A DNA stretch of 64,000 nucleotides from Jonesiaceae bacterium BS-20 (lineage in GTDB: Bacteria > Actinomycetota > Actinomycetes > Actinomycetales > Cellulomonadaceae). The DNA is taken from positions 2,728,001 to 2,792,000 of the forward strand of contig CP146203.1 of the NCBI GenBank assembly GCA_039995105.1. Direction: 5' to 3'. Shown piece after piece: positions 32,583 to 41,983 of the stretch (positions are counted from its first letter, which is position 1; each line of letters starts with the position of its first letter). The position numbers were made by a program, and so were the translations under genes. The notes under the pieces are model-generated. The model was not told the DNA's origin. It ran no database searches and saw only the letters and a list, made by a program, of their open reading frames with translations.

Positions 32583-33587
32583 ATGTCTCGTCCAGTTACG
32601 TTATTTACCGGTCAGTGGGCTGACCTGCCGTTTGAAGAGGTTGCAAAGCTGGCCTCCGAGTGGGGCTACGACGGTCTTGAGATTGCCTGCTGGGGCGATC
32701 ACTTGGACCCGTGGCGTTGGGATGACGAGGAGTACATTGCCGGAAAGAAGGCAGTTCTAGCTAAGTACAACCTCAACGTTTATGCCATTGCCAACCACCT
32801 CAAGGGTCAAGCCGTTTGCGATGACCCAATCGATGCCCGCCACCAGGACATTTTGCCCGACGTAGTGTGGGGCGATGGGGACCCGGAAGGTGTCCGCCAG
32901 CGTGCAGCAGAGGAAATGAAGAACACCGCTCGCCTCGCCGCCAAGCTTGGCGTCAAGATTGTGACTGGCTTTACCGGGTCCGCAATCTGGAAGTATGTAG
33001 CGATGTTCCCACCGGTATCCCAAGAGCTTATCGATGCCGGTTACCAAGACTTTGCGGACCGTTGGAACCCAATTCTGGACGTCTTTGACGAGGTCGGCGT
33101 ACGCTTTGCACACGAGGTACACCCGAGCGAAATTGCTTACGACTACTGGACCACGCACCGTGCGCTGGAAGCTATTGGGCATCGTGAAGCGTTTGGCCTG
33201 AACTGGGACCCTTCCCACTTCATCTGGCAGGATCTTGACCCGGTCTCCTTCATTTGGGACTTCCAGGACCGGATCATCCACGTGCACTGCAAGGATTCCA
33301 AAAAGCAGGTTGGCAACGGCCGCAACGGAATCCTTGGCTCGCACTTGGCTTGGGCTGACCCGCGCCGCGGCTGGGACTTTGTCTCCGTTGGACACGGAGA
33401 CGTGCCGTGGGAGGCAGCGTTCCGCTCCCTCAACGCGATTGGCTATGACGGACCGCTGTCAGTTGAGTGGGAAGACGCGGGAATGGACCGCTTGGTTGGC
33501 GCCCCGGATGCCCTCGCGTTTGTTCGCAAGAACTCCTTTGCACCACCGGCCGCTGCGTTCGATGCGGCATTCTCCACCAAGGAGTAA
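32583..33587 (+). CDS. Sugar-phosphate isomerase/epimerase family TIM barrel (AP2Ec)
   Basis: The 334-residue xylose-isomerase-like TIM barrel shows metal-site segments at strand ends: [26 protein letters not shown] and [11 protein letters not shown]. The opening [22 protein letters not shown] is typical of this superfamily (IolE, hydroxypyruvate isomerase, keto-sugar enzymes). It should act on the product of the dehydrogenase encoded 34 bp upstream. AGGAG seven bases before the ATG fixes the start. A strong hairpin closes the locus downstream. Confidence 0.92.
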   Translation: MSRPVTLFTGQWADLPFEEVAKLASEWGYDGLEIACWGDHLDPWRWDDEEYIAGKKAVLAKYNLNVYAIANHLKGQAVCDDPIDARHQDILPDVVWGDGDPEGVRQRAAEEMKNTARLAAKLGVKIVTGFTGSAIWKYVAMFPPVSQELIDAGYQDFADRWNPILDVFDEVGVRFAHEVHPSEIAYDYWTTHRALEAIGHREAFGLNWDPSHFIWQDLDPVSFIWDFQDRIIHVHCKDSKKQVGNGRNGILGSHLAWADPRRGWDFVSVGHGDVPWEAAFRSLNAIGYDGPLSVEWEDAGMDRLVGAPDALAFVRKNSFAPPAAAFDAAFSTKE

Positions 33588-33614
33588 CCGCTTCAACCCT
33601 GTGCGGTAACTAAG

Positions 33615-33658
33615 GAAAGGGGAGTGTTTCAGTTGCGCGGCTGAAACACTCCCCTTTC
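33615..33658. terminator. Strong hairpin at the end of the sugar locus
   Basis: An 18-bp perfect stem (33615-33632 with 33641-33658) with an 8-base loop. The outer stem is A/T-rich on its 3' side (CCCCTTTC) but there is no long T-run. Confidence 0.85.
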
Positions 33659-33797
33659 TCTTGCCATGTTGCAGACTGCGGTCCTACCACCCCGTACGGA
33701 GGCATCTCGAACTCACACTCTGCGGTCAACTGCATTCCCACCTACTGTTGAAGAGGTACACATCAATTTTAGGCAGAACGATCTTGTGGGTGAAGAT

Positions 33798-35153
33798 ATG
33801 GCTTCAGAAGTTGACGTTATTGTTATTGGCCTGGGCCCAGGCGGAGAAGCGGCAGCAGGCAAACTCGCACGGTCTGGCCTCTCCGTCATTGGAGTAGAAG
33901 CTCGGCTAGTTGGCGGGGAGTGTCCCTACTACGGCTGTATACCCAGCAAGATGATGATCCGCGCTGGCAATGCCCTCATGGAAGGCCGCCGTATTCAGGA
34001 ACTCGCGGGACAGGCAGCCATCACCCCCGATTGGTCCATGGTCGCTCATCGAATCCGCAATGAAGCAACCGATAACTGGGATGACACCGTAGCGATGAAC
34101 AGGTTGGTTGATTCAGGTGTCGAGTTGATTCGCGGAAGAGCCCAGCTCACGGGAGCCACCACCGTCAATGTAGCGGGGCAAGAGTATGCGGCACGCAAGG
34201 CGATCATCATTAACGCCGGCACCGAGCCGGCGGTCCCACCAATCCCTGGTCTAAGTTCCGTACCGTATTGGACTAACCGGGAAGCGATCGCAACCACCCG
34301 GGTACCCGAATCCCTTATTGTCATTGGTGGCGGCGCAATCGGGGTGGAACTAGCTCAAGCATTTGCCCGCTTTGACTCACGGGTGAGCGTGATTGAGGCA
34401 TCGGACCGTTTGGTGCCGTTGGAAGAGCCCGAGTCCGGTGCAGAACTTCTCAAGGCCCTAGAGGCTGACGGGGTGAATGTCACCGTCAAAGCCCAGGTCA
34501 AGAGCATAGAGCACTCAGCCGGAACCTTCACCGTGCACCTCGAAGACAAGTCCCTTCCGGCCAGTCAGCTCCTCATAGCAACGGGCCGCAACACTAACCT
34601 CGGTTCACTTGGGGTGGCCGCCCTAGGGATTGATGAGGACGTCAAGTTCTTAGAAACCGACGAGTACATGCAAGTGGCCCCCGGCGTCTATGCGATCGGT
34701 GATATTACCGGCAAAGGCGCCTTCACCCACATGTCCATGTACCAATCGGCGATCGCCGTGGCACACATTTTGGAAGCCGAGCCACGCACGGCCGAGTATC
34801 ACGCGGTCCCCCGAGTGACATTCACGGACCCGGAGATCGGTTCTGTTGGTTTGACCGAAGCCCAAGCCCGTAGCACTGGACTATCCGTTCGCGTGGGCCG
34901 GGCGGACCTGACGGAGTCCTCGCGTGGTTGGCTGCACAAGGCGGGGAACAGCGGGTTCATCAAGGTCGTCGAGGATGCCGCTACGGGAACGCTCGTTGGA
35001 GCAACTTCGGTTGGGCCTAGCGGAGGTGAGGTCTTAGGCCTCCTGGCCCTAGCGGTTCATGCCCGAATCCCGGTCAGCACGTTGCGCTCAATGATCTATG
35101 CCTACCCAACCTTCCACCGCGCAATCGAGAGCGCACTGAATGACCTCCAGTAA
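33798..35153 (+). CDS. FAD-dependent disulfide oxidoreductase (Lpd/MerA-like family)
   Basis: About 451 residues: FAD motif IVIGLGPGGEAAAGKLA, redox-active disulfide GGECPYYGCIPSK (two Cys four residues apart), NAD(P) motif IVIGGGAIGVELAQAF and GVYAIGDITGKG. The C-terminal dimerisation domain ends AYPTFHRAIESAL, where lipoamide dehydrogenases have HPT plus a Ser-Glu pair; the His that activates the thiol is therefore displaced. Substrate is unknown and is probably not lipoamide. The start at MASEVDVIVIG follows GGGTGAAG; a longer frame from 33666 lacks family sequence. Flanked by hairpins on both sides, it is a single-gene unit. Confidence 0.85.
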   Translation: MASEVDVIVIGLGPGGEAAAGKLARSGLSVIGVEARLVGGECPYYGCIPSKMMIRAGNALMEGRRIQELAGQAAITPDWSMVAHRIRNEATDNWDDTVAMNRLVDSGVELIRGRAQLTGATTVNVAGQEYAARKAIIINAGTEPAVPPIPGLSSVPYWTNREAIATTRVPESLIVIGGGAIGVELAQAFARFDSRVSVIEASDRLVPLEEPESGAELLKALEADGVNVTVKAQVKSIEHSAGTFTVHLEDKSLPASQLLIATGRNTNLGSLGVAALGIDEDVKFLETDEYMQVAPGVYAIGDITGKGAFTHMSMYQSAIAVAHILEAEPRTAEYHAVPRVTFTDPEIGSVGLTEAQARSTGLSVRVGRADLTESSRGWLHKAGNSGFIKVVEDAATGTLVGATSVGPSGGEVLGLLALAVHARIPVSTLRSMIYAYPTFHRAIESALNDLQ

Positions 35154-35158
35154 GTCAA

Positions 35159-35210
35159 GACAACGCTGCCCTTGGGAACCTAGTTTCAGGCTCTCAAGGG
35201 CAGCGTCGTC
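35159..35210. terminator. Hairpin between convergent genes
   Basis: A 16-bp stem with one mismatch (35159-35174 with 35195-35210) around a 20-base loop, beginning 6 bp after the oxidoreductase stop. It can serve both this gene and the opposite GH43 gene. Confidence 0.8.
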
Positions 35211-35249
35211 TGTTCTGCTCGAATACTCGAGTGTCAGTTCAGCGGGTTA

Positions 35250-38200
35250 CTAGAACCGTGCTCGACTACGACGAACCAGGAACATTGCCGCAGCGCCCGC
35301 AAGCAGGAGCATCACAGCAAGGATTCCTACTGCGGTTCCGGCAAATCCGGTTGAAGCTAGGTCATCTTCGGAGTCTGTACCCGTTGTGGTGTCTGACGGG
35401 TTCTTGTCACCCGGCTTGTTAGTGGAACCGTTACCGGTTCCATTTCCAGATCCGTCACCAGAACCGTCACCAGGACCGTCGCCGTCACCTGGAGCTGCCG
35501 GATCAACGATTGGCCCAAGCTCAGTGGTTTGGCCTGTCTTGGCATCCCACAGTGGCTTCTCGCCTGTAACCCGAGCGGAGATCTTCGCTCCGGCATCGGC
35601 TGAAGTAGTCACATAGGTAAGCGCAGTCTGGCCGTCAATGACTTGGCCGTCCCGCAACCACTCAATACCCGTGGCCTGCCACGGCTCGTTGACCGCAACG
35701 GTGAGAGTCGCCCCTACCGTTGCCTCACCGGCAATGGTTGGTGCCAACGGGTCTTGGTCAACAATGGTTTGACCGGTAATTCCGGTGTGGGTTGGGATGA
35801 CCTTGTTCATCAGACCGGTTTGTGGATCGAACGTGATCTTGTCAATCGCAGTTTCACGGTCGCTTCCTCCACCACCTGGCATGGCAAAGCGGTGATAGAC
35901 CATGTACCAGTCATCGGTTCCTGGAACGTTTAGAACCGAGTTGTGACCGGTGCCCAGGATTCCTTGAGACTCATCCTTCTCAAGAACAACACCTTGGTAC
36001 GTCCACGGACCATCGATGCTGGTCGCAGTTGCGTAACCAACTCGGTAGTTTGGTGAACCGGTGTCATCAATTGAGTAGGTCAGGTGGTAGACGCCATCAC
36101 GGAAGTTCAAGAAGGAACCCTCACGGTAGTCCTTGAGGCCCTCCATCTTCTTGATGGTCTCCTGTTTGATCGACACCATGTCGTCGTTGAGTTCCGCAAT
36201 CAGCGGTGCACCGTTACCCCACAGGAGGTAATCCTTGCCGGAGGCAGGATCCTTGAACCAGGCCGGGTCAATGGCTTGACCGGAGGTGACTTGCTCATTG
36301 TTGAGGATCATCGGTTCTTGTTCAGCAACAAACGGTCCTTCCGGGTGGTCGGCCACTGCCACACCAAGAGTCTTGCGGTTGTAGGTTGGGTTGTGACCGG
36401 AGAAGTAGAAGTAGTACTTTCCGTCCTTCTCCGCAATGGTTGGAGCCCATGCGTTACCAACCGCCCATGGCACGTTTCCGTTTTCACCGTCGAGTGTCAG
36501 GAATGGCTTGTCTGCGCGTTCCCAGTTGACCAGGTCCTTGGACTTCCAGGTATAGAACTCCTTGCCGCCCCAGCCAGGGTAACCGTCTGACGTGGCGTAG
36601 ATGTAGAAGGTGTCCCCAAACGCAATGATGTTTGGATCCGCGTACTTACCCGGCAGCGCAGGGTTGTTTACTACCTGAGCGCTAAACGTCCAGGTGGTCT
36701 GTGCGCCTTCACTTCCGTTGAGTGTGTACGTCACCGGGTTGGTGAAGTCCTGCACGCTGCCACTGGCAGGCGTAGCGGTCACGCTCTTTGCGGTCAGGAA
36801 GGTTGGTGCTAGCTTGGTCAGGTCGGTTCCGGGCTTGACCGGGAACATGACGGTGCGGTTCTTAGGATCTACAACCGGATCCAATTTGAGTACGTCGGGG
36901 TCGGTCAACGTGACCTCGGCAAGAGCACCTTGATCCCCGGCTTGATCCAGTACTTCCTGGGTTGTCAACGCTCGGTTGAGAATAGCGAATTCACGGTACT
37001 CTCCCTTAAAGAGTTTGTCCGCGGTGTATAGGGACCGACCAAGGTAGTTAGCCGTGGTCACTCCGTTGCCAATCTCCCCGGGGGTAACATCCCCACCGGC
37101 TTTGGAAGCTACCAGTTGGCCGTTGAGGTAGATCTTAGCTACCCCGTCCGCCAGCGTATAGGTCAGCTTGTGCCACTGATCGGTGTCCAGCTTATTACCG
37201 GAAGAAGCGGTGTGCTCCCCTGACCAGTTCGTGGTGGTGATCGAAGAACGGTAGTTGTTGCGGTTACCGGAGGTAAAGAGGTAACCGTCGCCAATGCCAT
37301 CCGTCGTGTTTCCAAGGCCGTACAGCCAGTAGTCCCCGGAAAGGGTTGGATCGATCTTGATATCAGCTTCGATCGTGATCTCGTCCAGGCCCGCCATGAT
37401 GTTGTTGGGCAGCTTGACGTAGTCGTTTGCACCATCGAACTTCAGGCTGTCGGTGCCCCACTGTGCGTCTCCAACAATGCTTCCGTCCATGCCGTTACCA
37501 GAAACATCAGAAACCTTGTTTCCTGCGTTGTCCTTGAACGTGTAGTGCAGGATCTCGCCACGCTCATTGGCGGGTGGGTCAACCGGTGGTGCAATCTCTT
37601 CGGTCAGGGACTCGGTGAGGAACTGCAGCTCGGCCTTGGTTACCGGAATAACGGTTCCGTGGCGTGGCTTCTTTGGTAGTGAGTATGATCCTGGAACCTG
37701 CCAGTTTGGCGCCTCCAATGTCTTCGATGCCAGTGGGATGTAGCCACGGCCGCCGTACTCATCTACAAAAAGGTAGAAGTTTTGGCCGTTGACGTCCTGT
37801 GGGTTTGCCTTAAAAATGGTTGGACCCTCAACGGCAGAAGTACCCGCCTTCTTACCAATGCAACTGTCGACCAGTTCCCAGTCATCCAGCTGCGCACGCA
37901 GGCTGGTGGACTTCTCCTGAATGATGTCGGAGCACCCGGTGCCTCCGGCACCCTCATCCTTGGTGAAGCGGTGGAAGGTATTGCCCTCCTTGATCACGGT
38001 CGAGTCAATGCGAGACATACCCTGGTCTTGCCAAACCTCAGGCGTGCTGAAGTTTACAAAGTCACGGGTCGTGGCAAACATCATCCGGTTGTAAGTATTA
38101 CCGGTGTGGTTGACGTCTTCCTTGTCATACAGTTTTGAAGCCCAAAACAGAACGTAGGCACCGATTTCCTCGTCGTAGTAAGCCTCCGGCGCCCACGTGT

Positions 38201-39824
38201 TTCCAGCTTCCGGAGGGGAAACCTTAACGTGGCGTTGCTCGGACCAGTTCACTAGGTCTGAGGATTCCCAGATTTCAACGTACTGGCTGCCTTGGCGCTG
38301 TGAAGCGTCCCATGAGGTGCCGCCACCGATCGAAAGGTCGGTTGCAATCAGGTAGAACGTGTCACCCTCAGGGGAACGAATCAGGAACGGGTCGCGCAGT
38401 CCCTCTTCACCCTTATTGGACTTCAGAACGGCCTCGCCGTTGTTGAGCTCACGCCACTGCAGTGCGTTATTGCCCTCACTCGCGGCAAAGAAGATGTTCT
38501 CCCCAGCCTTGGTGTCACCGGTGAAGTACGCAAACGCGTAACCCTCAAGTTCTGCAACGGTGTGCTTGGCACGGACCTTCGCACTAAAGGTCTTGGTCGC
38601 TGATTCAGATCCCTTGGTGATGGTTGCGGTCAGCTGCACAGTGGTGGCGGCGCTTGGGCGGTTCACTACACCGGCAGCGGAAATAACCGTAGCATTAGCG
38701 GTTGCCCAGGTCACGGTAGTTGTGCCCTGAGTATCCACCAAGTCTAGGTTGCCGTGGACATCATCAATGTTGATCACTTCAAGCGCGGCAAGTGCAGACG
38801 CAACAGCTTGAGCGTCAGTCTCTTGGGGCAAAACGGTAGCCGTAAACTTGCGCGTAGCTGAGGCATCGGCAATTTTAACCGTTGCGGTCAACTCGACCAC
38901 AGCGTTACCGGCGCCGGCCGCCGGCCGGGTTACCGCACCGTTGGCAGCAATGACCGCGCCATTGGAAGTAGCCCAAGTAATTGTGGTGCCCGAAGGACCC
39001 GTGACAGGCAGTTTGAGGTCTGCGGTGACGGCGTTGAGGTCACCTAGGTTCAATGCGGCGGCATCAGATTCCACAAAGTACTGCGCGTCTGGCGCGAGGT
39101 CGGCAACGTCGCTCGCTGAGAGCGCGTTGTCGTAAATGCGGAAGTTTCGAACATTGCCTTGGAGCAGCTTGTCCGCATCATAGTTGGACTTACCAATGCG
39201 GTTGGCCGTGGTCTTTCCGCCACCAAGTGATCCCGGCGTCACGGTGATGTCCGTACTACGCTTAACTTCCTGACCGTTCAGGTACACAATTCCGGTCTTG
39301 GAATCATGATCGAGCGTGTAGGTGATTGTCTGCCACGCCCCACGGTTCAGGTTCACGCCCGTATCAACGTTTTGCTCACCCTGCCAGTTGGTGGGGCTGA
39401 TCGTGGTCCGGTAGGCATTACCCGTGGCAAAAAGGTAACCGGTGCCAGAGTTGCTGGTAGCCGGGTTTCCCAGGCCGTAAATAAAGTATGGACCTTGCTG
39501 GGCCGGGTCAATCTTGACGTCCATGGAGACGGTGATCGAGTCGAGGCCCGCAATGATGTTGTCTGGCAGTTTGACGTAGTCATCCTTGCCATCAAGTGCA
39601 ACGCCTTGAATACCTTCAAGTGCTGGGGCCCCAACGATGCTCGCATCCTTGTTATTACCGGAGGCGTCTTTGGCGATTGCGCCGCTCGTTTCATCCAGCG
39701 GGTAGTGCACCACCAGTCCCGCTTCAGGCAATTCTTCTGCTGCCGATGCCGGTGCAACAGCCCCGGCAAGGGCAACACTCACGGCAGCTAGAGCTCCCGT
39801 AAATATGTTTATTCTTCGCTTCAT
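35250..39824 (-). CDS. Wall-anchored multidomain protein with two GH43 domains and two LamG domains
   Basis: 1524 residues. Approximate order: signal peptide 1-28 (cut after PASA), LamG domain 33-230, Ig-like repeats 235-400, GH43-type five-blade domain 410-690, LamG domain 715-905, Ig-like 920-1000, second GH43 domain 1005-1310, Ig-like 1320-1400, Gly/Asp/Thr-rich stalk, then LASTG, a hydrophobic helix and RRSRARF. GH43 catalytic candidates are Asp in LRDPFLI and Glu in EGPTIF (first), Asp in KYADPNI and Glu in YREGSFL (second). Likely an arabinan- or xylan-side-chain hydrolase displayed on the wall. LAxTG is the class-E sortase signal. ATG 39824 follows GAGAGA; the frame back to 39986 is not coding. 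Confidence 0.9.
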   Translation of the reverse strand: MKRRINIFTGALAAVSVALAGAVAPASAAEELPEAGLVVHYPLDETSGAIAKDASGNNKDASIVGAPALEGIQGVALDGKDDYVKLPDNIIAGLDSITVSMDVKIDPAQQGPYFIYGLGNPATSNSGTGYLFATGNAYRTTISPTNWQGEQNVDTGVNLNRGAWQTITYTLDHDSKTGIVYLNGQEVKRSTDITVTPGSLGGGKTTANRIGKSNYDADKLLQGNVRNFRIYDNALSASDVADLAPDAQYFVESDAAALNLGDLNAVTADLKLPVTGPSGTTITWATSNGAVIAANGAVTRPAAGAGNAVVELTATVKIADASATRKFTATVLPQETDAQAVASALAALEVINIDDVHGNLDLVDTQGTTTVTWATANATVISAAGVVNRPSAATTVQLTATITKGSESATKTFSAKVRAKHTVAELEGYAFAYFTGDTKAGENIFFAASEGNNALQWRELNNGEAVLKSNKGEEGLRDPFLIRSPEGDTFYLIATDLSIGGGTSWDASQRQGSQYVEIWESSDLVNWSEQRHVKVSPPEAGNTWAPEAYYDEEIGAYVLFWASKLYDKEDVNHTGNTYNRMMFATTRDFVNFSTPEVWQDQGMSRIDSTVIKEGNTFHRFTKDEGAGGTGCSDIIQEKSTSLRAQLDDWELVDSCIGKKAGTSAVEGPTIFKANPQDVNGQNFYLFVDEYGGRGYIPLASKTLEAPNWQVPGSYSLPKKPRHGTVIPVTKAELQFLTESLTEEIAPPVDPPANERGEILHYTFKDNAGNKVSDVSGNGMDGSIVGDAQWGTDSLKFDGANDYVKLPNNIMAGLDEITIEADIKIDPTLSGDYWLYGLGNTTDGIGDGYLFTSGNRNNYRSSITTTNWSGEHTASSGNKLDTDQWHKLTYTLADGVAKIYLNGQLVASKAGGDVTPGEIGNGVTTANYLGRSLYTADKLFKGEYREFAILNRALTTQEVLDQAGDQGALAEVTLTDPDVLKLDPVVDPKNRTVMFPVKPGTDLTKLAPTFLTAKSVTATPASGSVQDFTNPVTYTLNGSEGAQTTWTFSAQVVNNPALPGKYADPNIIAFGDTFYIYATSDGYPGWGGKEFYTWKSKDLVNWERADKPFLTLDGENGNVPWAVGNAWAPTIAEKDGKYYFYFSGHNPTYNRKTLGVAVADHPEGPFVAEQEPMILNNEQVTSGQAIDPAWFKDPASGKDYLLWGNGAPLIAELNDDMVSIKQETIKKMEGLKDYREGSFLNFRDGVYHLTYSIDDTGSPNYRVGYATATSIDGPWTYQGVVLEKDESQGILGTGHNSVLNVPGTDDWYMVYHRFAMPGGGGSDRETAIDKITFDPQTGLMNKVIPTHTGITGQTIVDQDPLAPTIAGEATVGATLTVAVNEPWQATGIEWLRDGQVIDGQTALTYVTTSADAGAKISARVTGEKPLWDAKTGQTTELGPIVDPAAPGDGDGPGDGSGDGSGNGTGNGSTNKPGDKNPSDTTTGTDSEDDLASTGFAGTAVGILAVMLLLAGAAAMFLVRRSRARF

Positions 39825-39941
39825 TGCGTATCTCTCTGCAGTAATTTTTTGACTGCCAGGTGCCTGCCAACCTACTTCGGGTGGGTGCGGCTCCTTAGGG
39901 ACCAAGCCCACAGCCATTCTTGTTCGCGCAAACATTCTACA

Positions 39942-39962
39942 TGTTACCGGGAACAAATTATA
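39942..39962 (-). promoter_or_regulatory. Promoter -10 and palindromic operator of the GH43 gene
   Basis: A perfect TATAAT lies at 39962-39957 on the minus strand; no clear -35 is visible. Next to it, where transcription would start, is TGTTACCGGGAACA (39942-39955), symmetric at 12 of 14 positions with a central CCGG. The leader would be about 125 nt. A LacI- or similar-type sugar regulator is a plausible binder. Confidence 0.55.
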
Positions 39963-39986
39963 GTAGTTAGACTTTCTGAGGCTCAT

Positions 39987-40018
39987 GTTCCCGCCGGAAA
40001 GCGATTTCCGGCGGGAAC
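39987..40018 (-). terminator. Hairpin after ribA
   Basis: A 14-bp perfect stem (39987-40000 with 40005-40018) closed by a GCGA-type tetraloop lies 31 bp after the ribA stop. It has no T-run; such stems often end transcripts in high-GC Actinobacteria. Confidence 0.7.
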
Positions 40019-40048
40019 AGCAGACGTTACGGTGTAAGTAACCACTCC

Positions 40049-40696
40049 CTAGAGGGCCAGTATGTGCCCCATGCGCCGCCTCTTGGCTTCGAGGTATCCC
40101 CTATTCTCCGGCGCCACCCCAACAACCAGCGGTTCTCGGCCTATAACCTTGATCCCACAGCGTTGCAACTGGTTGATCTTGTCCGGATTATTCGTCAGCA
40201 ACGTGATACTTGCCAGGCCTAGGTCAGCCAAAATCGCACCCGCGGCCGTATAGTCGCGGGCATCGTCAGGAAGCCCAAGGTCCAGGTTTGCGTCTAAAGT
40301 GTCTCGCCCAGCCTCTTGAAGCCGGTAGGCACGCAACTTGTTATTCAGCCCGATTCCACGCCCCTCGTGGCCACGCATATAAATAACCACGCCGTCATGC
40401 TGCGCAATGCGCTCAAGCGCCGCATCCAATTGCGGCCCGCACTCACACTTCAATGAGCCAAAGGCCTCTCCAGTCAAACATTCCGAGTGCACCCGCACCA
40501 ATGCTCCCGTAACCGGAGTGCCAGAAATAATCGCCAAATGCTCCTGCCCCGAGGACACATCCCGGTACCCGCGAAATCTAAACACCCCCGCCCTAGTCGG
40601 AACGGTCGCTTCTGCTTCACATACAACCTGCCCCGGATCTGCTGAACCAGTCGGTTCCTGCAATTCCGTTTCACGGGCGGCATCGATCAAGGTCAT
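40049..40696 (-). CDS. ribA: GTP cyclohydrolase II
   Basis: The 215-residue RibA domain has zinc ligands in HSECLTGEAFGSLKCECGPQL-type arrangement (three Cys), the catalytic/GTP motif YMRGHEGRGIGL and the C-terminal AYRLQEAGRDTLDAN segment. It opens GTP to the first riboflavin precursor. It is not fused to DHBP synthase (RibB), unlike many bacterial RibBA proteins. Its ATG overlaps the stop of the FAD oxidoreductase gene by 4 bp, so it is the last gene of a DoxX - FAD oxidoreductase - ribA operon, and flavin supply is coupled to a flavoenzyme. Confidence 0.93.
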   Translation of the reverse strand: MTLIDAARETELQEPTGSADPGQVVCEAEATVPTRAGVFRFRGYRDVSSGQEHLAIISGTPVTGALVRVHSECLTGEAFGSLKCECGPQLDAALERIAQHDGVVIYMRGHEGRGIGLNNKLRAYRLQEAGRDTLDANLDLGLPDDARDYTAAGAILADLGLASITLLTNNPDKINQLQRCGIKVIGREPLVVGVAPENRGYLEAKRRRMGHILAL

Positions 40697-41955
40697 AGCG
40701 ACTCCAATGGGATAAGCGGATCGGACAGTGCACCCAAGTCAACGTCGCGCCCACTAGCTACCAGGTTACGAATCTCTTTGTTTACGTCCCAGACATTGAC
40801 ATTCATGCCTGCCAAGACCTTGTTGCCGCACACCCAAAAGGCAACGAATTCCAACGCATCCAAATCGCCACGCACAACCACACGATCATAGGAGTCGCGG
40901 GGGACGTATCCGCCATATTCCATACTCAATTCAAATTGGTCACTGTAGAAATACGGAATCTTGTCGTAGCTAGCGGCCGCACCCGTGATTGCATCCGCGA
41001 CCGTCTGCGGCTGACTCAATGCAGTCGCCCAGTGCTCAACCCTCACTCGCCGTTTCAAGACGGGATGTTCATGATTTGCGATGTCTCCGACAGCAAAGAT
41101 GTTTGAGTCGCTTGTTTGCAATGAGGCATTCACGACAACGCCGTTGTCTACGGTTAGCCCCGCTAGTTGCGCAAGATGCACCTGAGGTGCAGCCCCAATG
41201 CCAACCACGACGGCATCGGCACCAATGACCTCACCCGTGGCCAGCCGGACCCCGGTAACGTGTCCTTCACGTTCCTCAACCCGGTCCACTCGCACGTTAC
41301 TGCGCAGACGGACCCCGTGGTTAGTATGCAAGTCAGCAAACACTTGGGCTATTTCACGCCCTAAAACACCCATGAGCGGCAGGTCACCGCGTTCCAGAAC
41401 CGTTACTGCGGCGCCCAACTCCCTGGCCGCAGATGCAACTTCAAGCCCAATCCAGCCGCCGCCAACAACGACCAGTCGTTTATCAGAACCAAAAGCGCTC
41501 CTGATCTGATCGGCGTCTTCCTTGGTGCGCAGGGTAAACACCCCTTGAGCTTTGGCACCCGCAACGGTCAGGACGCGCGCCTTGGCTCCCATTGCTAATA
41601 CCAACTTGGTGTAGGGCAGCGACCGCCCATCCGCCAGCAGCACCCGCGAGCCAATCCGGTCCACCGCAGTGGCCTCCACCCCGCGCACCAAGGACACAGC
41701 ATGCTCGTCATACCAGGCCTCAGGTAGCACCAGCGCCTTTTCAAAGGGCTTGCGTCCAGTCAAATATTCTTTGGAGAGCAACGGGCGCTCATAGGGCAGG
41801 TGCTGCTCCGCCACAACGATGGTGATGCCACCCGCAAACCCTTTGTCACGCAGTGCCTGTGCGGTTTTTGCTCCCGCAAGACCACCGCCGATAATGACCA
41901 CGCGTTCTGGTGTGTCTACTACAGGCTTGTTATCAAAACTCTCATGCGTTTCCAT
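40693..41955 (-). CDS. NAD(P)/FAD oxidoreductase, ferredoxin-reductase-like
   Basis: 420 residues with FAD motif VVIIGGGLAGAKTAQAL near residue 20, PYERPLLSKEYLTG (family signature of ferredoxin/rubredoxin-type reductases), NAD(P) motif LVVVGGGWIGLEVASAA near 155 and FAVGDIANH near 285. The C-terminal domain has the reductase_C fold (FWVCGNKVLAGMNVNVWD). The electron acceptor is unknown; no ferredoxin gene is adjacent. ATG 41955 is placed by GAGGGG about 8 bases upstream; ATG 41973 is an alternative. It sits between DoxX and ribA in one operon. Confidence 0.9.
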   Translation of the reverse strand: METHESFDNKPVVDTPERVVIIGGGLAGAKTAQALRDKGFAGGITIVVAEQHLPYERPLLSKEYLTGRKPFEKALVLPEAWYDEHAVSLVRGVEATAVDRIGSRVLLADGRSLPYTKLVLAMGAKARVLTVAGAKAQGVFTLRTKEDADQIRSAFGSDKRLVVVGGGWIGLEVASAARELGAAVTVLERGDLPLMGVLGREIAQVFADLHTNHGVRLRSNVRVDRVEEREGHVTGVRLATGEVIGADAVVVGIGAAPQVHLAQLAGLTVDNGVVVNASLQTSDSNIFAVGDIANHEHPVLKRRVRVEHWATALSQPQTVADAITGAAASYDKIPYFYSDQFELSMEYGGYVPRDSYDRVVVRGDLDALEFVAFWVCGNKVLAGMNVNVWDVNKEIRNLVASGRDVDLGALSDPLIPLESL

Positions 41956-41983
41956 GTCTGATCCCCTCAACATGAGTCTGCGG

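Noticed and set aside
39825-39986. Longer start for the GH43 protein
   Set aside because: It would place coding sequence over the promoter and hairpin and before a clear signal peptide.
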